Of a stretch of DNA of 11,467 bases, positions 1 through 5,916 are shown piece after piece. The notes beneath the pieces were generated by a model, which did no database searches, was not told where the DNA came from, and saw only the letters and a program-made list of their open reading frames with translations. The stretch is from NCBI GenBank assembly GCA_023430545.1, contig JAEZAF010000061.1, positions 1-11,467 of the forward strand. Reading direction: 5' to 3'. Position 1 is the stretch's first letter, and the number at the start of each line of letters is the position of its first letter. The DNA is from Chloroflexota bacterium. GTDB lineage: Bacteria > Chloroflexota > Anaerolineae > Aggregatilineales > Phototrophicaceae. A program made the translations under genes and the position numbers.

Positions 1-1313
1 AAGCCGCCGTTGATCAGCAGTTCAACTGCGGGCTGCGGTGTATCGGTAATCACAGGGGTGGGTGTGATGGTTGGCGTGTATGTAGGTGTCACGAGCAGCG
101 CTGGATCGCTGTAGACATATATCCGCCCTTTATCACTGTCAGCACTCGGCGCGCCGCTCACCATCACGCCAGCCTGAAGATCAACTGAATATCCGAACTG
201 TCCTCCCACCCCCACGATCTTGCTCTGCTGCACCCAGGCGCTGCCATTCCAACCGAAGCGATAGACCGCGCCGGTGCTGCTGCTGGTGCGATCACCGCTG
301 ATCACCAGTGTTCCGCCATCGACCGCAAGATCCCAGCCAAAGTCATCGTAAGGATCATTCGCATCGGGATCGTCAGGCGTCAGCTTCTGTGTCTGAATCC
401 ATGTCCCGCCGTTTTCTGAATACACATACACGGCCCCGGTATACTGATCCGTCGCGTTGCCCAGTCGGGCGCGGACAAAGGCCTGACCGTCCTTTAAGGC
501 AAGTCTGCTGCCAAACATATCATTCGCCTGACCGTCGTTCGCAGTCAGTCGCTGCACCGGCGTCCAGCTCCCCGCGTTTAACTGATAGAGATAGGCAGCG
601 CCTTTAAACGCGTCTTCATACAGGGCACCCAACAGCACCGTATCCCCCTCGATTTTGACAACGGAAATGTTGGAGCCGATCACCAGCGTGTCTTCAAGCT
701 GCCATACCTGGTCGTCTCCCCGCTTGAAGATATGTGCTTTTCCAGTCGTTTTGTCGGCGCTTACCAGCCGGTCGCCATCGATATCCACAGCGATGCCAAA
801 GCCTGAGTAGTCTGCTGCGCCTGTAATCGTTAGCTTCTGCCACTGGAACCAGATCCCGGAAGTATCCCGTATAAAAATATAGACTGCCCCGTCTCCCGTA
901 TTTGTTGCGGTGTGAGAGGGTGCACCAACGACCGCCGTTGTGCCATCAAGCGCAATACTGAGGCCAAATTCGTCTCCGGAGGTGGTATCGCTTCCAACCA
1001 ATCGGGTAACTTCAGCAAACAGCCCCCACCCTCGCTCGAAAATATAGGCTGCGCCCCCGGGTGCTGCATGTTCACTTCCTGTCAGCAGGACGTTGCCATC
1101 AACGGAAACGCGCCGCCCAAAGTAATCGCCGCTTGCACCGTCGGAGGCCGTTAGCTGCTGAACTTCCGTAAAAGCGCGGCCTGAACTTTCCATGCTTCCC
1201 GGCAGCGGCACGAGACCGTCCTGCGCAAGGGTTGACCAGACCGCGCCGAACACTAAAACAATCAGGGTAAAAAATAACAGCGGGACATGATTGAAGCGAG
1301 TTCTCAATGACAT
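1..1313 (-). CDS. Secreted FG-GAP-repeat beta-propeller protein (3' end outside window)
   Basis: 437 codons are visible and the frame is open to the window edge. The start ATG (1311-1313) has an AGAAGGTG-type ribosome site about 8 nt upstream. Residues 1-30 form a signal peptide: a basic start, a hydrophobic core at about 10-25, and probable cleavage after the Ala of 'STLA'. From about residue 50 to 402 I count seven related repeats, recognisable by DxFGxxVxxDG openings (DYFGRRVSVDG, DEFGLSIALDG, DMFGSRLAL, DDFGWDLAVDG, GQFGYSVDL) and GAVYIF/AAYLYQ endings. One copy has the classical VVGAPS core. This is the FG-GAP (integrin-alpha-like) pattern, and seven copies would close one propeller. A Thr/Pro linker follows (about 404-430), then ELLINGG at the edge, the opening of the module that is complete in the Kelch protein at 7171-8952. 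Role: extracellular or surface-attached protein, ligand unknown. The FG-GAP propeller and secretion are well supported; adhesion or binding is inference. Confidence 0.85.
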   Translation of the reverse strand, partial: MSLRTRFNHVPLLFFTLIVLVFGAVWSTLAQDGLVPLPGSMESSGRAFTEVQQLTASDGASGDYFGRRVSVDGNVLLTGSEHAAPGGAAYIFERGWGLFAEVTRLVGSDTTSGDEFGLSIALDGTTAVVGAPSHTATNTGDGAVYIFIRDTSGIWFQWQKLTITGAADYSGFGIAVDIDGDRLVSADKTTGKAHIFKRGDDQVWQLEDTLVIGSNISVVKIEGDTVLLGALYEDAFKGAAYLYQLNAGSWTPVQRLTANDGQANDMFGSRLALKDGQAFVRARLGNATDQYTGAVYVYSENGGTWIQTQKLTPDDPDANDPYDDFGWDLAVDGGTLVISGDRTSSSTGAVYRFGWNGSAWVQQSKIVGVGGQFGYSVDLQAGVMVSGAPSADSDKGRIYVYSDPALLVTPTYTPTITPTPVITDTPQPAVELLINGG

Positions 1314-1712
1314 GCTGTTTTCACCTTCTATTTTGCGGTCCCTATACATTATGACAATTTGCATTCAGTCGGCTGCAAAAAATCTGTAAAAAAAGTTCCC
1401 CTTTCTGGACAAAATGCCGTCCAAATTGCCGGACAAAATGCCGTCCATCCGGCCAGCATTTTTAGAACACATGAGCTATACTGTCTATTGTAGTGCCTGA
1501 ACATGTGGCTGCGGGCTGCCAAACCCTGTCGGAGAAATCCTCGCAGCGCCGCCATCAGCCGGATGGCAAGTGTCACCTGTCTGGCCTCGTCTGTACCGAT
1601 GAACTGCCCATACTCACCGCATGAAAGCTGACGCGGTGCTGTGTGGGCATTTCGCTTTTCTGTCGCCCGTTCCGAATCGTCATGTTTTAAGTCACACAAG
1701 GGAGAAGTCTTG
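1314..1712. other. Divergent intergenic region
   Basis: About 400 bp lie between the leftward FG-GAP gene and the rightward phage-derived pair, so both promoters should be here. For the leftward gene, a weak candidate has CATAAT (minus strand, 1348-1353) with TTGCAG (1373-1378), but the spacer is long at 19 bp. For the rightward pair, TATACT lies at 1477-1482 without a convincing -35. The stretch also holds the tandem 17-bp repeats at 1407-1447. Short open frames in 1480-1710 on both strands have no ribosome site and no recognisable protein, so I see no gene. Confidence 0.5.
1407..1447. repeat. Two direct copies of a 17-bp repeat, 24-bp period
   Basis: GGACAAAATGCCGTCCA occurs at 1407-1423 and again, identical, at 1431-1447, separated by AATTGCC. 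Each copy is bounded by short inverted arms (GGAC/GTCC). The second copy is also enclosed by GCCGGA (1428-1433) and TCCGGC (1448-1453). Spacing of 24 bp puts the copies on roughly similar faces of the helix. The position, upstream of the -35 region of the leftward gene, would suit a pair of regulator-binding sites. That role is inference; the repeats themselves are directly visible. Confidence 0.7.
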
Positions 1713-2108
1713 ATGAAGCCATCCGCCGCTGTCCCGCCCACGGTGGCCGCCGACACCGCACCGGATCATACCGGCATCAATCACCGGCTGCACGCCAGCA
1801 CTGTCGATGTGATCGAACGACTGCTGGCCGCCATCGATGAAGAGAGCATCGCCAAAGCGACACTCGCGCAGCGTGTCACCGCCCTCGGCGTGCTGTCCCG
1901 CATTCTGAAGCAGTTCGAAGCCGCTTCAGCCCGTCCTCATTCGACTGATCAGGAGGTTATCCGCATTGAATATCAGGACGCACACGGTCGGATTGGTCGA
2001 ACCCCATCCTGGGCAGGCGCAGATTCTGAAGAAACTGATCCGCTTCCGCGTCGTGGCCTGTGGTCGGCGCTTTGGCAAGACGGAGATGGGGAAGATTCAG
2101 CTCGCTGA
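1713..2108 (+). CDS. Small phage-type protein upstream of terminase (possible TerS-like)
   Basis: 131 aa from an ATG at 1713, preceded by AAGGGAG at about 8 nt; earlier in-frame starts lack such a site. After a Pro/Ala-rich N-terminus, residues about 25-71 are predicted to be helical (RLHASTVDVIERLLAAID ... LAQRVTALGVLSRILKQ). This resembles the short helical proteins often encoded just before phage terminases, some of which are small subunits. I cannot assign it to a named family. The last 47 or so codons (1966-2108) overlap the terminase start in another frame, so its tail (IRIEYQD ... GEDSAR) shares DNA with the terminase Walker A region. Either both frames are translated, or a frameshift has lengthened this one. 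Translational coupling to the terminase is likely, because the terminase ribosome site lies inside this gene. The gene is likely real; its function is uncertain. Confidence 0.55.
   Translation: MKPSAAVPPTVAADTAPDHTGINHRLHASTVDVIERLLAAIDEESIAKATLAQRVTALGVLSRILKQFEAASARPHSTDQEVIRIEYQDAHGRIGRTPSWAGADSEETDPLPRRGLWSALWQDGDGEDSAR
1951..1968 (+). promoter_or_regulatory. Strong Shine-Dalgarno with TTG start for the terminase
   Basis: A full AGGAGG (1951-1956) sits 9 nt before TTG (1966-1968). It lies inside the preceding gene and fixes the terminase start at an unusual codon. No ATG in that frame gives a comparable context before the conserved PHPGQ segment, which starts at residue 13. Confidence 0.75.
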
Positions 2109-3174
2109 AATCGCCACACGCGGCGGACGCTGCTGGTGGCTGGCTCCCACTTACGGCATCGCCTCACAGGTCTGGCGGGAACTGAAGCAGGTCTTCATCG
2201 CCACCAAAGGCGTCGAGATCAACAGCGCCGAACGCCGGATCGACCTGCACAACGGCGGGATGATCGCCATCCGCAGCACCCATCAGCCGGACCTGCTGCG
2301 CGGGATGGGGCTGGATTTCGCCGTGCTGGATGAAGCTGCTTTCATGCCGCCGGAGATCTGGCCGCAGATCGTCCGCCCCATGCTGCTCGAAAGGCATGGC
2401 GGGGCGCTGTTCCTCAGCACCCCACGCGGACTCAACTGGTTCTGGGATCTGTACCGCATCGGGCTGGACCCGGAAGAAACGGACTGGATGTCGTTTCACT
2501 TCACATCCTACGATAACCCGCTGATCCCGCCGTCGGAGATCGACTCGATCCGCCGCATCACACCGGAGCACGTCTTCAAAGAGGAATATCTGGCGCAGTT
2601 CCTCAGCGACGGCGGACAGGTCTTTCGTGGTGTGCGCGAAGCCGTGGACACCTCGCCGCTTCCCGGACGCCAGCGCAGTCATCGGTACGTCGCCGGTGTG
2701 GACTGGGGCCGCGAGAATGATTACACCTGCATCGCCATCATCGACGCGGACGAAGGGCGGCTGGTGGCCCTCGACCGCTTCCGCCAGATCGGGTGGGAAC
2801 TCCAGCGGGCGCGGCTGAAGACCCTGTACAATCAGTGGCAGCCAACCGTCATCTGGGCGGAAACCAACAGCATCGGCAGTGTGAATATCGAAGCGCTTCA
2901 GGCCGACGGTCTGCCGGTGCGCCCCTTCCAGACGACACACAGCAGCAAAGCCCCGCTGATCGAAGGGCTGGCGCTGGCAGTCGAACGGCGCGAACTGCGT
3001 CTGCTGCCCGATGACGTGCTGCTGAATGAGCTTTCCACGTATGGCATGACGCGTCTGCCCGGCGGTGGGTATCGCTACAGTGCGCCATCCGGCGGACACG
3101 ACGACAGTGTGATCGCACTGGCACTGGCATGGCACGGCGTCCGCGCTGGATCACTGAGCATCGACTTCGCGTAA
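1966..3174 (+). CDS. Phage-type terminase large subunit (orphan)
   Basis: 402 aa, initiated at TTG. Terminase large subunits are the ATP-driven DNA-packaging motor and headful nuclease of tailed phages. The ATPase half has PHPGQ at residues 13-17, a terminase-style Walker A (GRRFGKT, 33-39), Walker B VLDEAA with D122-E123, and the coupling motif LFLSTPRG (148-155). The RNase H-like nuclease half has its acidic residues in place: D246 (GVDWG), E299 (WAETNS) and D379/D380 (GGHDDS). The length is on the short side for the family but both domains are complete, so it looks functional rather than decayed. Only the small gene at 1713 accompanies it. No portal, protease, capsid, tail, integrase or lysis gene is present within 8 kb downstream. 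It may be a remnant prophage kept by selection, part of a scattered gene-transfer-agent set, or a domesticated nuclease. The family call is firm; its present role is unknown. Confidence 0.93.
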   Translation: MNIRTHTVGLVEPHPGQAQILKKLIRFRVVACGRRFGKTEMGKIQLAEIATRGGRCWWLAPTYGIASQVWRELKQVFIATKGVEINSAERRIDLHNGGMIAIRSTHQPDLLRGMGLDFAVLDEAAFMPPEIWPQIVRPMLLERHGGALFLSTPRGLNWFWDLYRIGLDPEETDWMSFHFTSYDNPLIPPSEIDSIRRITPEHVFKEEYLAQFLSDGGQVFRGVREAVDTSPLPGRQRSHRYVAGVDWGRENDYTCIAIIDADEGRLVALDRFRQIGWELQRARLKTLYNQWQPTVIWAETNSIGSVNIEALQADGLPVRPFQTTHSSKAPLIEGLALAVERRELRLLPDDVLLNELSTYGMTRLPGGGYRYSAPSGGHDDSVIALALAWHGVRAGSLSIDFA

Positions 3175-3184
3175 GGTAGCATAC

Positions 3185-3218
3185 ACTCATCCCGTTGAAG
3201 CTTATCAACGGGATGAGT
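3185..3218. terminator. 14-bp perfect hairpin downstream of terminase
   Basis: ACTCATCCCGTTGA (3185-3198) pairs perfectly with TCAACGGGATGAGT (3205-3218) around a 6-nt loop, 11 nt after the terminase stop codon. No T-run follows on either strand, so it is not a textbook intrinsic terminator. It probably ends or stabilises the phage-gene transcript. An operator or element end is also possible. Confidence 0.6.
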
Positions 3219-3242
3219 CAACTGATACCACCATTACACAAT

Positions 3243-3258
3243 ATTGCGCAATTATAAT
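3243..3258 (+). promoter_or_regulatory. Candidate -10 box with adjoining palindrome
   Basis: A perfect TATAAT (3253-3258) is immediately preceded by the 10-bp palindrome ATTGCGCAAT (3243-3252). No good -35 is seen at 16-18 bp, so a regulator bound at the palindrome could be involved. The box lies about 75 nt before the ATG of the secreted protein at 3335. Confidence 0.35.
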
Positions 3259-3334
3259 AATTCAGTGGAAGAAGCTAACCTGAGTGAATTTTTACATTAA
3301 AATAAGTTCATCGTTAAAGTGTGAGAGAACTCTG

Positions 3335-4021
3335 ATGACGATGCAAAAACGCCTCAGGTCGCAGCCACTCTTTAGATTTATTTTCACCGTAGGCATCCTT
3401 CTCACTTTTATGGTGGCACATGGGATGCCAGTCTCTTCAGACCCAGCAGAACCCCTGCCTCTGGATGAATATACTGTCCTCTATCTTGTGGATGAAGGTC
3501 AAATCCCCGCCGACAGCTATCGTCACCCTGATGTACTGCTTCAGCATCTGAGCGATAACATCAATGTGGTCAGTAACAGTGAGGATGCGGCGGATGCCCT
3601 TGCATCTGCAAATCTCGACAGTCTTGATCTGCTGATCGTTGATCATTCCGCGCTGGAATTCGTTGAACCCGATGATATTGCAGCCGCCTTTGATGCAAGT
3701 GTCGTGGTCGTCGGCCTCAATATCCCGGTGAAGCAGCTCAGCAGCCTGATCGATGACTCGCGCATTATTCAGGACGGCTTCGCGACAGACCCCTATCCGG
3801 GTGATTTCTTCATTTACGCATTTCAATCGGTCACGGGTGAGAAACCCAGTGAGGTCGCACGCGTCAGACAGGCGGCGCGGCTTGGCAGTGATAAACCTTT
3901 ACCCCGAATTACGGGGAAAATCTCAAGTTCATTTTCCGCTGGACAAAATACGCTGGACACACCGACCGATCTTGAAATCTTTATAGCCGTGATTGGTAGT
4001 CGTGTAAAAGGCGAGCGCTAA
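3335..4021 (+). CDS. Secreted protein of unknown function
   Basis: 228 aa from ATG 3335. An upstream GTG at 3284 is in frame, but the signal peptide is better formed from 3335. A second ATG at 3341 is also possible, and the ribosome site (GAGAG) is weak. The N-terminus is a signal peptide: basic residues (KRLRSQ) followed by a hydrophobic stretch at about 12-31. The mature protein is acidic. Its middle alternates strands and helices (TVLYLVD, LDLLIVDHSALE, ASVVVVGLNIP), reading like a Rossmann/flavodoxin-type alpha/beta fold, perhaps a receiver-like pseudo-domain. I recognise no catalytic motif or named family. It sits alone, between the terminase hairpin and an intergenic gap with its own downstream promoter, so it is probably monocistronic. 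It is visibly more AT-rich than the flanking genes, which may indicate a different origin or relaxed selection. Confidence 0.65.
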   Translation: MTMQKRLRSQPLFRFIFTVGILLTFMVAHGMPVSSDPAEPLPLDEYTVLYLVDEGQIPADSYRHPDVLLQHLSDNINVVSNSEDAADALASANLDSLDLLIVDHSALEFVEPDDIAAAFDASVVVVGLNIPVKQLSSLIDDSRIIQDGFATDPYPGDFFIYAFQSVTGEKPSEVARVRQAARLGSDKPLPRITGKISSSFSAGQNTLDTPTDLEIFIAVIGSRVKGER

Positions 4022-4028
4022 TCCCCGA

Positions 4029-4046
4029 CCGATGCATATCGGCTTT
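4029..4046 (+). terminator. Weak hairpin after secreted-protein gene
   Basis: CCGAT (4029-4033) and ATCGG (4038-4042) form a 5-bp stem with a 4-nt loop, followed by CTTT, just after the stop codon. The short stem and T-run make this a weak terminator candidate. Confidence 0.3.
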
Positions 4047-4153
4047 AAATTGCCATAAGAGATGCCTCACGTAAGACTCCTCACCACGGCTTCATCTGTC
4101 TTTTATGCAGCAGATCATCCGGCTGGTGGGAAAGTTATAACCAAACTGCCAGC

Positions 4154-4180
4154 TTGCGCAACGTAAAAATTGCGTATAAT
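4154..4180 (+). promoter_or_regulatory. Candidate sigma70-type promoter for the 4247 gene
   Basis: A perfect TATAAT (4175-4180) lies about 67 nt before the ATG at 4247. The best -35 is TTGCGC (4154-4159), with a short 15-bp spacer, so the -35 is weak. This predicts transcription starting near 4187. Confidence 0.45.
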
Positions 4181-4246
4181 GAGGATGGGATGAGCAGCGC
4201 GATCTGCTGTCAATAAGTGTTAAAGAGTGAAACAGGGGCATCTCTC

Positions 4247-4573
4247 ATGTCGAGATGTAATGATCAGAATCGTAACCAACTCGTCCAGTTCATGACTGAC
4301 GCGCCCTTCGATGATGTCATCATCGCCATGGACTGCAAGGACGGCTGCGAACAGCTTGCCCGCCTTGCTGAACTGGTGGCGGCAGGTGGCAATCTCAGTG
4401 AGCTGCTGCCGGAATTCGAAGAGCACATCGGTTACTGGAAGGACTGCCGCGAAGAGTTCGAAGCGCTCGTCGCAATTATCAAGGCCGAGCGTCAGGGCGA
4501 ACTGGCATCCCGACCGGAGACACCCGCTTCGGCGGACACATCATCTACGCCCCCCTCAGGACAATCGAAGTAA
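4247..4573 (+). CDS. Small anti-sigma-like protein with degenerate zinc-finger motif
   Basis: 108 aa from ATG 4247, with AGGGG about 8 nt upstream. An in-frame GTG at 4217 would add ten residues but has no ribosome site. Residues 30-82 look like the short helical zinc-finger domain of anti-sigma factors: C30-x3-C34, a helix, then LLPEFEEH with H60, and C67 leading into REEFEALVAII. The expected H-x3-C-x2-C reads H60-IGY-W64-KD-C67 here, so one cysteine ligand is replaced by tryptophan. Zinc binding is therefore doubtful or uses C30/C34. The tail (about 88-108) is a Pro/Thr/Ser-rich disordered segment with no membrane helix, so it is a soluble cytoplasmic protein. No sigma factor lies next to it. 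The fold resemblance is my reading of the motif; the function, perhaps regulatory, is inference. Confidence 0.6.
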   Translation: MSRCNDQNRNQLVQFMTDAPFDDVIIAMDCKDGCEQLARLAELVAAGGNLSELLPEFEEHIGYWKDCREEFEALVAIIKAERQGELASRPETPASADTSSTPPSGQSK

Positions 4574-4610
4574 GTTCAACCTGATTCCAGCGTCTGAATA
4601 TTAGCGAACA

Positions 4611-4655
4611 CCAGCGCAGCATCAGCAGGCATAACGCCTGCAATCGCTGGCTGAT
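4611..4655. repeat. Nested inverted repeat after the 4247 gene
   Basis: GCAGGC (4625-4630) pairs with GCCTGC (4636-4641) around ATAAC. An outer arm CCAGCG (4611-4616) pairs with CGCTGG (4645-4650). An alternative pairing joins ATCAGC (4621-4626) to GCTGAT (4650-4655). It could act as a structured transcript end for the small gene; there is no T-run. Confidence 0.4.
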
Positions 4656-4671
4656 ACTCGCCTGCCACTGC

Positions 4672-4700
4672 CTGTCGGCTGGCCGACAGTGCGATAGAAT
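4672..4700 (+). promoter_or_regulatory. Palindrome overlapping a possible promoter of the reductase gene
   Basis: CTGTCGGC (4672-4679) and GCCGACAG (4682-4689) are perfect inverted arms around TG, an operator-like dyad. TAGAAT (4695-4700) follows and could serve as a -10. With a 17-bp spacer the -35 (CTGTCG) would fall inside the left arm. A protein bound here would then control the downstream flavoprotein. The dyad is directly visible; the promoter assignment is tentative. Confidence 0.4.
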
Positions 4701-4713
4701 TGTCATCTGACCG

Positions 4714-4731
4714 GGGCTGTACTCACAGCCC
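4714..4731 (+). promoter_or_regulatory. Leader hairpin upstream of the reductase gene
   Basis: GGGCTGT (4714-4720) pairs with ACAGCCC (4725-4731) around a 4-nt loop, 39 nt before the start codon. If the promoter is at 4672-4700, this is a 5' leader hairpin. No T-run follows. Confidence 0.35.
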
Positions 4732-4770
4732 TGTACCTGAAACCTGAAAATCCGTGTTGGAGATTATCTG

Positions 4771-5823
4771 ATGAGAAAGACCCGTGTCGTTATTATCGGT
4801 TCTGGCCCGGCTGGTTTTGCTGCCGCGCTTTATACCTCGCGTGCCCAGCTTGAGACGATCCTGATCGCCGGCGACAAGCTCGGCGGGCAGATGTCGGTCA
4901 CCTCCGAGATCGAGAATTACCTCGGTATCTACGAAGACATGACCGGCCCCGATCTGGCCGACCGTTTTATGAAGCACGCCCAGCACTTCGGCACCGAAGT
5001 CGTGTACGACATGGTCACAGAGGTCGATTTCTCCACCGGCTCACCGTTTACCGTGAAGACCATCGGCGAGACTTATGTGGCCGACGCTGTGATCGTCGCC
5101 ATCGGCGCGAACCCGCGTGAGCTGAACATCCCCGGCGAGAAGGAATACACCGGGCGCGGTGTGAGCTACTGCGGCACCTGCGACGGCTTCTTCTTCCGTG
5201 GGAAGGACATCGTCGTGGTCGGCGGTGGCGACTCTGCTCTCGAAGAAGCAGTCTTCCTGACGAAGTTCGCCAATTCAGTCAACATCATCCACCGCCGCGA
5301 CTCACTGCGGGCCGGTGTCCAGCTACAGGAACGCGCCTTCAACAACCCGAAGATCAGCTTCACATGGGATACCGTGATCGACGAGATCTTCGCCAATGAA
5401 AATGGCATGGTGACCGAAGTTCAGCTTCACAATCTGAAGACCGACGAAGTCTACCGTCACAAGACCGACGGCGTGTTCATCTTCATCGGCCATGATCCCA
5501 ACAGCGCCGTCTTTAACGATCAGCTTGCCACCGATGACTCCGGTTACGTCGTCACCGACCAGCTTTATCGCACCAGCATCGAGGGTGTGTTCGCCGCCGG
5601 TGAGATTCAGGACCGGCTGTGGCGTCAGGTCGCAACCTCGGTTGGACAGGGCACAGCCGCCGCGATGAGCACCATCCACTGGCTTCAGGCCCGTGAAGGC
5701 CAGCTTCAGTCGCTGGATGAAGTCACGAGCGACGTGCCTGTAGAAACACCTGTCGAGGCTCCCGCAGTGCCAGCCGCGGCGCCCAAGCTCTCTCTGATGG
5801 GGAAAATCCCCGGCACGAACTAG
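4771..5823 (+). CDS. trxB: Thioredoxin-disulfide reductase-like flavoprotein with C-terminal extension
   Basis: 350 aa from ATG 4771, with GGAG 8 nt upstream. Thioredoxin reductase passes electrons from NADPH through FAD and a Cys pair to thioredoxin in the cytoplasm. The FAD Rossmann motif GSGPAG is at residues 10-15, the redox pair C134-GT-C137-D is in place, the NADPH motif GGGDSA is at 151-156, and HRRDSLRA (174-181) is the usual NADPH-phosphate site. The second FAD motif reads AAGEIQD (275-281), with Glu278 where most family members have Asp, followed by RLWRQVATSVGQG. The family is usually about 310-320 aa. Here a Val/Pro/Ala-rich tail from about 318 ends in a short basic segment (SLMGKIPGTN), which is unusual. 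No thioredoxin gene is adjacent, so the partner could be another redox protein. The family is certain and the trxB symbol is likely. Confidence 0.9.
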   Translation: MRKTRVVIIGSGPAGFAAALYTSRAQLETILIAGDKLGGQMSVTSEIENYLGIYEDMTGPDLADRFMKHAQHFGTEVVYDMVTEVDFSTGSPFTVKTIGETYVADAVIVAIGANPRELNIPGEKEYTGRGVSYCGTCDGFFFRGKDIVVVGGGDSALEEAVFLTKFANSVNIIHRRDSLRAGVQLQERAFNNPKISFTWDTVIDEIFANENGMVTEVQLHNLKTDEVYRHKTDGVFIFIGHDPNSAVFNDQLATDDSGYVVTDQLYRTSIEGVFAAGEIQDRLWRQVATSVGQGTAAAMSTIHWLQAREGQLQSLDEVTSDVPVETPVEAPAVPAAAPKLSLMGKIPGTN

Positions 5824-5873
5824 CAGCCTGCCGCAGAGTCCGGATTCTTCCGGCCCATGTATTCACCAGATAA

Positions 5874-5902
5874 AACGGCGCGAGAGTGGCTCTCGCGCCG
5901 TT
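5874..5902. terminator. Bidirectional terminator between convergent genes
   Basis: AACGGCGCGAGAG (5874-5886) pairs perfectly with CTCTCGCGCCGTT (5890-5902) around TGG, a 13-bp GC-rich stem. On the minus strand it is followed by TTTTAT, a good T-run for the leftward DUF5946 transcript. On the plus strand the T-run is only GTTCC. It lies 50 nt after the reductase stop and 14 nt beyond the DUF5946 stop, so it serves both. Confidence 0.8.
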
Positions 5903-5916
5903 CCTGATTCAACAAC

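Noticed and set aside
86..1154. Plus-strand frames opposite the FG-GAP gene
   Set aside because: Low-complexity Arg/Ser/His-rich shadows of a clearly coding minus strand.
1407..1447. Possible minimal CRISPR array
   Set aside because: Only two 17-bp copies with a 7-bp separator and no cas genes; far too short for repeat-spacer units.
1349..1756. 135-codon minus-strand frame in the divergent intergenic region
   Set aside because: It runs over the direct repeats (giving a repeated TAFCP segment) and starts inside the opposite-strand gene. No ribosome site or homology is recognised.
2164..3135. Long antisense open frame (323 codons, minus strand) across the terminase
   Set aside because: It is the complement of a GC-rich coding gene with well-recognised motifs. 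It has no recognisable domain, and its protein looks like shadow composition.
1713..3174. A complete prophage
   Set aside because: Only a terminase and one small partner are present. The genes that follow are non-phage, and no integrase or att-like duplication was found.
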